From: Mesoplasma sp. JKS002658 | GTDB lineage: Bacteria; Bacillota_I; Bacilli_A; Mycoplasmatales; Mycoplasmataceae | Assembly: GCF_023566355.1 (NCBI RefSeq) | Contig: NZ_JAKNSW010000003.1 | Location: 1 to 64,000 of the forward strand | Reading direction: 5' to 3' | DNA: 64,000 bases | Shown: positions 56,068 through 64,000 of the stretch, in pieces | Position numbering within the stretch: position 1 is the first letter of the stretch | How the letters are laid out: the number at the start of each line of letters is the position of its first letter | Made by a program: the position numbers and the translations under genes | The notes under the pieces: generated by a model | The model's input: the letters and a program-made list of their open reading frames with translations, nothing else | The model's database searches: none | What the model was told of the DNA's origin: nothing

Positions 56068-56877
56068 ATGTTAAAACTTGATAATTCAAAAATTTATGAT
56101 GCTCACACTCATTTTAATGACTCTTGGTATCAAGAAGAAAAAATTGCTTTAAATACCATTATTAGTGAGGCTATGGATGCAGGAGTTGGCTACTTTAATA
56201 ATGTTGGTTTTAGTCTTGCCTCATCCCAACTAGCAATTCGTCAAGTTGAACCTTTTACTAACGCTTTTGCCATTATTGGAGTGCATCCTAATGAGGTTGG
56301 TCAACACTCTTTTGATGATTTAGCAGTATTAAAGGAATTAACAGTTAATAAAAAAGTAGTTGGCATTGGTGAAGTTGGTTTAGATTATTTTTATTCAAAC
56401 AAAGAGATTGAACTTCAACAAAAGTGATTTAAAGCACAAATCAAAATTGCTCAAGAGACCAAACTTCCGTTAATGATGCACCTTCGTGATCAGGTTAATC
56501 ATTTTCAAGCTTATGATGATGCGTTGATGATTTTAAAAGATTATCAAGTAGAGAAGAAGGTTGTTCATTGTTTTTCTGCTAATAAAAGTTATGCGCAAAA
56601 ATTTCTTGATCATGGTTGTTATTTAGAGATTGGGGGAGCAGTCACTTTTAAAAATGCCAAGCAATTACAAGATGCGGTAAAAATTATCCCTTTAGAACGA
56701 ATGTTACTTGAAACCGATGCTCCTTATTTGACCCCTGATCCTTTTCGTGGACAAATGAATTTTAGTAAGTATCTTGGTTTAACAGTGAACAAGATTGCTG
56801 AATTGAAAGGAGTTAGTCCTCAATTAGTGATCGAAAAAACTACTCAGAACGCCTTTCACTTTTTCTTGAATCAGTAA
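56068..56877 (+). CDS. TatD family hydrolase, copy 1
   Basis: A 269-aa metal-dependent hydrolase. Metal-site blocks: YDAHTHFND near residue 12 (H-x-H), GIGEVGLDYF near 102 (Glu), MMHLRDQ near 136 (His), VVHCFSANKSY near 160, and LLETDAPYLTPDP near 212 (Asp). The family cleaves nucleic acid 3' ends or acts in RNA and DNA quality control. A TGA provides Trp at KWFKAQ. It starts 6 nt after mnmE. It is a tandem paralogue of the next gene. Confidence 0.9.
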
Positions 56878-56954
56878 ATTAAGATAAACACAAATAAAAC
56901 TGTTTTTCTTTAACCTAATTGTTATAAAATTAAGACATTAGCGGAGGAAATAAA

Positions 56955-57749
56955 ATGGCTGGAATTTATGATACTCATACTCACTTAAATGATGAAGTTT
57001 ACCTACAAATGGATACCACTGCTGGGGATTTAATTAAGAGTGCTCAACAAGCGGGTGTAAGTATGTTAAATGTTGTTGGTTATGATGTGAAGTCATCAAA
57101 AATTGCTTTGCGTTATGCCAGTGTTTATCCTAATGTTTATGCAATTATTGGAATTCATCCTAATGAAGCCCAGTATTTTACTTCTCAAGCATTGGATGCT
57201 ATTACAGAGATGACTAGCGGAAATAATGTGGTTGCAATTGGAGAAATTGGACTAGATTATAGTCGTACTAACAAATTTAAAGAAGAACAAAAAGCAATTT
57301 TTATTGCTCAAATTAAAATTGCTTTAGATCGTGATCTTCCAGTCGTCCTCCATGTTAAGGATGTTAAGGACCAAATTCAAGCTTATCAAGATAGTTTAGA
57401 AATCCTTGACCAGTACAAAGTAAAGAATGCTGTGATTCATTCTTGAGAAGGCAATGAACAGTTTGCTGAAGAGTTCTTAAATCGTGGTTATTACTTGTCA
57501 TTTTCAGGAATGATTACTTATCCTGAAAATGAAGTCTTAGCAACAATTGTTCAGAAGATGAGTTTGAACCAATTGTTAATCGAAACCGACGCTCCGTACA
57601 ATTCTCCCATTCCTTTTGAAGGTAAGGTTAACTACCCACGGCTTGCCCCAATTATTGTGAAAAAAATTGCTAAACTAAAAAAATTAGATAGTGATGATAT
57701 TATTTCTGCTACCAGGAAAAATGGTGAGCGAATTTTTAGAATTAAATAA
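56955..57749 (+). CDS. TatD family hydrolase, copy 2
   Basis: A 264-aa paralogue of the preceding gene with the same metal blocks: YDTHTHLNDEV, AIGEIGLDYS, VVLHVKD, VIHSWEGNEQ and LLIETDAPYNSPIP. One variation is VIHSW where copy 1 and most family members have V-x-H-C-F. It has its own promoter-like TATAAA and a GCGGAGG ribosome site, so it may be expressed apart from copy 1. It ends at a terminator. Confidence 0.9.
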
Positions 57750-57750
57750 A

Positions 57751-57778
57751 AAAAACTAGGAATAATCCTAGTTTTTCT
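57751..57778. terminator. Terminator after tatD copy 2
   Basis: AAAACTAGGA/TCCTAGTTTT hairpin with T run; it can also act on the convergent MarR gene. Confidence 0.85.
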
Positions 57779-57782
57779 TGCA

Positions 57783-58196
57783 TTAGTTATTACTTAAGCT
57801 TGCTTGCACAAAACCGTTTAACTTGCTTTTAAATTCATCAGCATCAACTGATGCTAACATTTTCTTGTATAAATCCATGGTGTCATTGAACACTCTTTTT
57901 CCCTTAGGAGTAGTGTAAATGTTATTTTGACGACGGTTAGAACGATCTTGACGACGTTCTACAAACCCTTCATCTTCTAAAGTGTTTAGCGTTCTTGCTA
58001 CTTTAGATTTATTTACTCATAAGATTTCCCCAATTTTTTCTTGGTTTAAACCTTCGTTAGAATAAACAGTTAACACGTAGAATAAGTTATCAGCGTGAAT
58101 GTTGTATTTTTTGTTGATTTCTTTTTGGATTTTTTTTACAAGGTTGAAAGAATCTAAAGCAAAGTTAGTAACAACAGAAAAATTTCTATCGTCCAT
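57783..58196 (-). CDS. MarR-family transcriptional regulator
   Basis: A 137-aa winged-helix protein: ILTVYSNEGLNQEKIGEILWVNKSKVARTLNTLEDEGFVERRQDRSNRRQNNIYTTPKGKRVF-type layout (helix 3 at about residues 58-72, wing with DRSNRRQN near 85), flanked by dimer helices. A TGA encodes the Trp in ILWVNKSK, which places the internal stop in other codes inside the recognition domain. GGAGAG provides the ribosome site. It lies 56 nt after the ABC-F gene on the same strand; MarR proteins often control nearby drug-resistance genes, so the ABC-F gene and the MATE gene beyond it are candidate targets (inference). Confidence 0.88.
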
Positions 58197-58252
58197 AAAA
58201 ATTTTCTCTCCTATTTCTAATTTTCCTTAGTTAAGGTTTGACAATTCGTGAT

Positions 58253-59788
58253 TTAAACTAAATCTTCGAAGTTCAAGACCTTATCTGCCCAATTTGTTTC
58301 AAAATTGATGTCGTGAGTTGTTAGAAGAACAGTGCCTTCAAAAGCTTGGATCGCTTCTAAAAGAGCCTCTTTGGCTAAGACATCAATATGATTAGTTGGT
58401 TCATCGAGAATTAATAGGTTACATGGTTGTAAACTCAGCGCCGAAAGTCTCACCTTGGTTTGTTCTCCTCCCGAAAGTAAATTCATCGGATGGTTCATCA
58501 AGTTCGACTTAATTCCAAATCTTCCGATAGTTTGTCTAATCTCACTATCAGTCATCATTGGATATTCACGTTTTAAAAGTTGAACTGGGGTTTCTTCGCC
58601 AAATTGTTCAATTTGGTGGAAAAAGGCCACACTCACCCCGTTCCCGAGTTCGACTTGCCCTTTAAAGGGGTTTAATTCTCCTGCTAATGTTTTTAAGAAT
58701 GTAGTTTTACCAATTCCGTTATAACCCTTCACAATTGCCTTTTCCCCTTCCCTCAATTCAAAATTTAAGGGTCGTTGTAGTAATGAAAAATCATAACCTA
58801 TTTCTAGGTTATTAATCTTAGCGACTACACTTGCACTTGGTCTTCTGTAACGAAAATTCATCTTTGGTTTGACTAAATCTCTGCGTTCTTCTAACACATT
58901 CATTTTATCTAATTGTTTTTGTCTTGATTGAGCGCTTGCAGCAGTTGAAGCTCGAGCTTTGTTTTTTGCCACATATTCTTGCAGTTTGTTAATCTGTTGT
59001 TGTTGACTTTTAACTGCTTGATCATACTGGTATTTTCTTAACTGTGATAATTCCAGATATTTGTTGTAATTTCCCACATAGCGGTTTATTTCTCTATTTT
59101 CGATTGCGTAAATAACGTTGACTGTTTGGTTAATAAAGTCGTTGTCATGGGAAACTAAAAGAAAACTATTTTCATAATTTTGTAAAAACTTTGCTAGTCA
59201 TTCCACTTGCTCAACGTCTAAAAAGTTGGTTGGTTCGTCAAGTAAGATAAAGTCATCGTTAGCTAGTAATAACTTTGCTAATAAGACCTTTCCTCGTTGA
59301 CCTCCTGATAGTTCACCAAGAGTTTTATTTAGGTTAGGAAGTTCAATTCCTAAACCATTAACTAAGTTTCCAACTTGTTTATCAATTTGATCAAACCCCT
59401 GCACATTTAGTTGTTCTTGTAATGCCAGCGCTTTAATCAAATCCGCTTCTTGATACTCAACAGCCATTTTTTCATAGATTTCGTGAATCTGATCGTTAAT
59501 ATCGTATAAATTACGATAGGCGTCTTTTAAATAATCATCAACTTTTAATTTCAAATCGATATCTTGGTGTTGATCTAAATATCCCATTTTTGCTCGTGGG
59601 TGTAATTCGACATTACCTTGATCGAAAGTGATTTTTTCACTAATGATATTTAATAAAGTAGTTTTTCCAGCACCGTTCGGTCCTAGTAGGGCAACATGTT
59701 CCCCTTTGTTGATACGAAGAGAACTGTTTTTATAAAGTAATTTATTTCCATTGGCGTGTGTCAAATTTTCAATAAATAATATACTCAT
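58253..59788 (-). CDS. ABC-F family ATPase
   Basis: A 511-aa protein with two ABC domains and no membrane segments. N-domain: GPNGAGKTTLLN near residue 34, LSGGQRGKVLLAK near 162, FILLDEPTNFLD near 182. Linker: a charged helical region (KYLELSQLRKYQYDQ...). C-domain: GYNGIGKTTFLK near 358, LSGGEQTKVRLS near 438, LLILDEPTNHID near 458. ABC-F proteins bind the ribosome E site and help stalled or antibiotic-bound ribosomes. A TGA gives Trp in EWLAKFL. Which subfamily it belongs to is not clear by eye. Confidence 0.92.
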
Positions 59789-60131
59789 AACCCAATTCCC
59801 TTTGCTATATTGTTTAGCACAAACTTACACAATACATTTTAATTATAGTTTATTTCCGAAATACTTTCTATTCGACAACGATTTAAAAAAAGACAGTTTT
59901 TATTGATTACAGTGTTAATTTAACTCATTTTTGTTAACATTCATTTCGAAACTTTAACTCCTATGAATTATATTATTTTTTGATTATTAACTAAACAAAC
60001 AAGTTACAAAAACAACTTTTTTAAAGGTTATTTATTTGAATTTTGATTAAATTATGGTATTTTCCTAAATTAAAGAATTAATTTGGTAATAATTTTTGGA
60101 AAGATTAATTCTGGGTTAGAATAAAAAAAGT
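59789..60131. other. Intergenic region between divergent ABC-F and MATE genes
   Basis: 343 nt of A/T-rich sequence. It must hold the two divergent promoters, but I see no clear hairpin, repeat or gene. Several GTTAA/TTAAC copies are present (for example 59911-59940) without evident symmetry. Confidence 0.5.
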
Positions 60132-62177
60132 ATGCATAAATCAAAAAAGATCAAGAGTAATTGATACGATCAACCCTTTTTTAAGTGGTTATATGGAACA
60201 AAAACATCTTCTTCAAAACAAAAGGTTTCTTTAACTACTGAACAACAAAAAGAGTTAGTTCGTTTGAATGGTGGGTGGGATGAAGATAAACTTTTTATTC
60301 CGATGATGACTAAACGTGAAGCAATGCTGCGCTATGCAAGTACGTGAAAAGCTATCTGGTTTTTTTGTTTGCCAACAATTGTTTTGATGGTTGTCCAAGG
60401 ACTTTATAACATTTTAGATAAATCACTTTCCTTAATTTTTGTCACTCCCAACGCGATTAAAAACCCGCTTTATTTACAATATATGGTTGGAGATGATAGT
60501 CATTCGATTCTTTTGCAAAGTTTGAATAATACCACGGGGATTGCTAATGATCATGGATTATTTATTGCTACCTTAAAACAATACTTTCAATTAAACAATC
60601 AACAAGCAGAAACAGTTTTTAATTACTTTAAGATTGAAAATGGCATCGATTTTGCCGATCCTACCAACGGTCCACTTAGCCTTTTAAACTTTCTTAAGGA
60701 TAACAACATTTCTATCACGAGTGCAAAGATGAAAGAGTACATTAATGTCTCCACCCAATATACGGTGCAATCATATAACATTGTGCTTTCTTTTACTCAG
60801 ATTTTAGCCATTGGAGCAGGAATGCACTATTCTACTGAATTTGGGAAAAGAAATAAAGAAAAGCTTAAAGAAATTGCTGGGAATGGGTTAACTTATTCTT
60901 TTTTGGGTTCAATTATTATCGGAGTAGTTTTATTTGCTTTATCTTATCGTCCATGAGGACAAATTTTAATTGCTTCTCAAATGGGTCATAACCAAAATTT
61001 AATTGTTGAAGAGTTAGCTTGAAAAGATGTTCAACCCCTAATTTATGGAATTAGTGCCATCTTTTTAGCGTTTATGAGTATGAACATGTTGCGTAGTGAA
61101 GGAAAAATGATTCATATCATGATTATGACAATCACAAGTTTGGGAGTGAAATTTCTTACCTCAATCTTATTGATGAAATATACTGATTTAGAATTGACTG
61201 CTGCTCAATTAGGAACAATCTTTTCTTTTTTATACCAGTTTATCTATTGTTTAATTGTGATGTTTTTTAGTAAAGTGACTTATTCTAACTTTAGTTTTCA
61301 CGATTTGTTTAATCTTCGCTTGAAGAATTTAACTTATGCTTTGAAGGCTGGATTTCCTAACTTTATTAATTACTTTTCTTTTGTGGTGAATGGCTATTTA
61401 ACCACATCATTGGTAATCCGGTTACCAGCATCAAGATCTGGACCTTCAATTGAAGCTAACGGGGGGGTATCAATTCTTCAACAATTAATTTCTTCAATTA
61501 CTCCGTGAAATGAGTTTATTCTTTCAGCAGTCGTAGGATTAAATCAAGGGGTCCGAACAATGATTGCTTATAATGATGGGGCAGGAAAAAACGACCGAAT
61601 TTTAGAAATTTTGAAACGTTCAAGTTGACTGATGTTGGGGTGATTTGCTTTTATTTTAATGTTAGTTTTTGCAATTGGTCCTTACATGTTAGAACTTTTT
61701 GCCTTTCCTTCTACTTATGCTAAATATGGGAATGAATTTTACTGGTATTTAATTCTTTTCTTTATGTTTTACCCTTTAGCATGTTTTAGTTATATTGATT
61801 TGGGTTTATTTCAAGGAAAGGGACGAACGATCGCTGCAACAATTGCTTCTTCGCTGCGTTCGCTGGTTATCTTTGTTCCCTTAACTTTAATTGGGTTTTT
61901 CACTGCTAAGGGAGTAAATAATCCGCTGTGATACTTTTTCTTTATTGGTTTAACTGATTTGATTTCATCATTTATCTTGATTCCGATGTTAATTGGGTTT
62001 TATTACCAACAAAAAGCAACGCACCAGTTGAAGAATAAGGGTGATGACAAAATGACTCTTGCAAGCTATAACAAGTTTTTAGTAAAGTATGGAGTTGATC
62101 AAAAACAACAAAAGCAAGCCCAAATTAGTTATGAAGAAATTGTTGATAATTTGGAAAAAACTCATTTTCGAAAATAA
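60132..62177 (+). CDS. MATE family efflux transporter
   Basis: A 681-aa multispan transporter. A ~75-residue cytoplasmic N-terminus (SKKIKSNWYDQPFFKW...KREAMLRYAS) comes first, then the first helix (IWFFCLPTIVLMVVQGLYNILDKS) with the P-x-x-x-x-x-x-Q-x-L-Y-x-x-D/V pattern of MATE proteins. An exterior loop of about 110 residues is inserted before helix 2, longer than in most MATE proteins. The C-terminal half repeats the fold (SWLMLGWFAFILMLVFAIGP; ACFSYIDLGLFQGKGRTIAA). Many TGA Trp codons. The ribosome site before ATG 60132 is weak. Substrate unknown; drug or metabolite export is likely. Confidence 0.87.
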
Positions 62178-62207
62178 AAACCGCGTTTAAATTTCGACGC
62201 GGTTTTT
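62176..62207. terminator. Bidirectional terminator overlapping both gene ends
   Basis: AAAAACCGCGT/ACGCGGTTTTT hairpin. It begins inside the MATE stop and includes the last codons of the convergent gene at 62187, so it is shared. Confidence 0.85.
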
Positions 62208-62870
62208 ACTAACTTGATTATTTTTACTATGAGCAATATTTAGTGATTCTTTTTTTGATGGTAAGCCATGAGTATGTTTAGGAGTTACTCTTAGCTTGTG
62301 AATACTAATTTGAGTGCTTAGTTGGTATCACGAATCTCGTTCGCGCAAATGAATAGCGATTTCTCTGGTGTTGTTATACTTGTGGTATTCACTTAAAGCA
62401 AAGATAATCATCACTGAACTTAAAGCATCCATAACAATTCCTACTCCTGTAACAATCTTTGAAATCTTGTCATTTGGTCAGGGAGTGATTGTTAAAAGAC
62501 TAGTTAATCCAAAACACATCCCAACAATTCCGATTAAAAAAGAGACTATATCGAAAATAAAAGAATTTTGTTCATGGCTTACCAATTTAGCTTTAACCAA
62601 ATCGGTTTCTTTTTTATTTAAAGTTTTATAAATTTTATAACCATAAAAGAAAGATATCAAGGCAGCAACTACAGAAATACTGTCTACAACCAAAGTGGTT
62701 AGGGTAAAAATGAAGGCATCTTTGTTTCGCAGTGTTTCTTTTTCGCTTCAAAAACTTGCTATTGCACAAAGACTAAGAATTCCAAATAAAATCCCACAAA
62801 TCCCAAAACTGATACTAATATAATCAGCAGTGGTCACGATCTTTTTAGTTTTTTTACTATTGCTATCCAT
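62187..62870 (-). CDS. Four-helix membrane protein of unknown function
   Basis: A 227-aa protein with four predicted membrane helices in the first 160 residues (about 14-36, 53-75, 92-118 and 126-145; for example YISISFGICGILFGILSLCAIASF and IVSFLIGIVGMCFGLTSLL). A basic, polar cytoplasmic tail contains HLRERDSWYQLS and SKKESLNIAHS. Helices 1-2 and 3-4 look like an internal duplication (both contain a GI-x-G-x-x-FG/CFG-L-x-SL core). No family is recognised. Its last codons form part of the terminator shared with the MATE gene. Confidence 0.7.
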
Positions 62871-62970
62871 AAATGCTTTCCTCTAACACATCAGGTTCTA
62901 AATAAACCGATTTGATTAATTGCATATTTAGTCATTATAGGACCAAAAAAGAAAAAAACAATCTTTTTGA

Positions 62971-62976
62971 TATAAT
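62971..62976 (+). promoter_or_regulatory. -10 box for gene at 63001
   Basis: TTGATATAAT (extended -10 type) 25 nt before the ATG at 63001, with GGGTAGGAA as ribosome site. Confidence 0.6.
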
Positions 62977-63000
62977 TTCAGTAACAAAGGGTAGGAAATA

Positions 63001-63657
63001 ATGGTAAAAAAGCAAGTTCAATCACCAAAACTAAGCAAAATCAAAAAAAAGCAACACCGATTAACAAAAACTGCTTTCTTAACCATGAATGAGGTTCGCG
63101 ACCAGTTATTTGACCAAAACTGACGCAACGATACGCTTTCACCCTTAACTGCTCGTCAGTTTTGAAAGTTAACTAGAAACTTGATTCCTCGTGAAGAAAA
63201 GGTCATTTCAGCTTTATTTGCTACCAACAGTGCTTATTCTCTAGTTCAGCGGTTGTATGTAGTAATTGTTACTGATCAACAGATTTATCAACGTTCTTCA
63301 GCCACAGACAATATCATCAATAACCAAATCAAGGTTTATTCTTATGACAAAATCAAAGGTATCCGTTTATGACAAGATGCTTTTTTAGATTCACGAATTT
63401 ATGTTGATCTTTACCTATCGGGGTGAAAGTATCGTATTTGAAAGTTAGAAACTGCTGATCCAACCAGTACAATTCACTTTAAAGAAACAATTAAACGATT
63501 AAGAACTAGCCATGAATTTGAAGTTGATTCTAATCCACAACACCAAATTGATTTCAAGCAGTTAAATCAGGAGTTGCAATTAGAAAGTCAAAAACTACCA
63601 AAACGTAAAAAGTTTACTTGGTTTAAACGCCGCCAAAATTCTTATTGCGATGTATAG
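63001..63657 (+). CDS. Hypothetical basic protein with PH-like central region
   Basis: A 218-aa soluble protein with very basic ends (MVKKQVQSPKLSKIKKKQHR; KLPKRKKFTWFKRR). The central part, residues ~75-165, alternates beta strands: SLVQRLYVVIVTDQQIYQRSS, NNQIKVYSYDKIKGIRLWQD, IYVDLYLSGWKYRIWKL, and a closing helix (IHFKETIKRLRTSHE). This looks like a bacterial PH-type fold (ligand or membrane adaptor), but the match is by pattern only. Six Trp codons are TGA. It has its own promoter and precedes prs. Confidence 0.65.
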
Positions 63658-63748
63658 AAATGCAACAATTATTTGATAAAAGATTAATCAGGACTTTGAA
63701 GCGGTTTTTGCTAAAATAAAATTAACTAACAAAGAAAAGGTCGAAAGC

Positions 63749-64000
63749 ATGGGTCAGAATAATAAACGTGATATTAATATCTTTGGGTTGAGTGCTAGTC
63801 AAGCACTTACTAACCAGATTTGTGAGCAACTAGGTATTGAACAAAAAAAAGTACAAACAATTCGGTTTGCTGATGGGGAAGTATTGGTGCAATCCTTAGA
63901 ATCGGTTCGAGGAAAAGAAATCTATGTTGTCCAATCAACCAATCAACCTGTTAATGAAAACTTGATGGAGTTATTAATTGCTTTAGATGCTTTTAAGCGT
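63749..64000 (+). CDS. prs: Ribose-phosphate pyrophosphokinase, 5' part
   Basis: The first 84 residues of PRPP synthetase, cut by the window end: NIFGLSASQALTNQICEQLGI at about 9-29, RFADGEVLVQSLESVRGKEIYVVQST at about 39-64, and NENLMELLIALDAFKR. The F-A-D-G-E segment and VVQST block are family signatures. It makes PRPP for nucleotide salvage. AAAGGT precedes the ATG. Confidence 0.92.
   Translation, partial: MGQNNKRDINIFGLSASQALTNQICEQLGIEQKKVQTIRFADGEVLVQSLESVRGKEIYVVQSTNQPVNENLMELLIALDAFKR

Overview
The window is part of a mollicute chromosome that reads UGA as tryptophan. In-frame TGA codons interrupt nearly every housekeeping gene (dnaA, dnaB, gyrB, lysS, ftsH and codon 5 of rpmH) at positions where these families carry tryptophan. 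Low GC, the gene order around dnaA/dnaN and the lipoprotein leaders (MKKLLAILGSIGLT... ending in VVAC) point to the Entomoplasma/Mesoplasma/Spiroplasma side of the Mollicutes. The species cannot be named from this sequence. I saw no rRNA, tRNA, CRISPR array or insertion sequence. Genes below are given across the internal TGA codons.

Layout. 1-2.7 kb: an anchored surface protein (cut by the window edge), a 710-nt non-coding stretch with a palindrome and an orphan terminator, and a lipoprotein. 2.8-4.6 kb: dnaB and rplI. 4.85-10.07 kb: a 1737-aa surface protein made of Ig-like repeats followed by a second repeat type. 10.1-11.8 kb: a small unknown gene and the rpsF-ssb-rpsR operon. 11.9-14.8 kb: an accessory island with an AbiH-like gene overlapping the lysS stop codon, a small HNH protein and a frameshifted DUF3800 gene. 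Two related structured-RNA units lie on either side of the HNH/DUF3800 pair. 14.8-18.7 kb: lysS, a DUF1904 gene, proC and an alpha/beta hydrolase. 18.8-26.1 kb: an eight-repeat lipoprotein and a MacB/FtsX-type ABC system. 26.4-38.0 kb: hslO, ftsH, tilS, a methyltransferase, holB, tmk, recR, dnaX, tadA, SRP RNA and serS. 38.2-40.4 kb: an uncharacterised three-gene membrane/secreted cassette. 40.4-47.1 kb: gyrA, a nucleoside deoxyribosyltransferase, gyrB, rsmA and rnmV. 47.2-49.7 kb: cutC, manA and a ROK kinase. 49.8-54.6 kb: the origin region (dnaN, dnaA, DnaA-box-like sites, rpmH, rnpA, yidC). 54.7-64 kb: mnmE, two tatD genes, a MarR regulator, an ABC-F protein, a MATE transporter, two unknown genes and the start of prs.

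The core genes form a replication, repair and translation block around oriC. The accessory parts are repeat-rich surface proteins (likely antigenic variation or adhesion), the defence-like island at 11.9-14.8 kb and the cassette at 38.2-40.4 kb. The strongest candidate for an undescribed system is the pair of structured RNA units. Both units have a similar promoter-like element, a three-way-junction fold with conserved sequence blocks and their own intrinsic terminator, and they flank the HNH/DUF3800 genes beside an AbiH-like gene.
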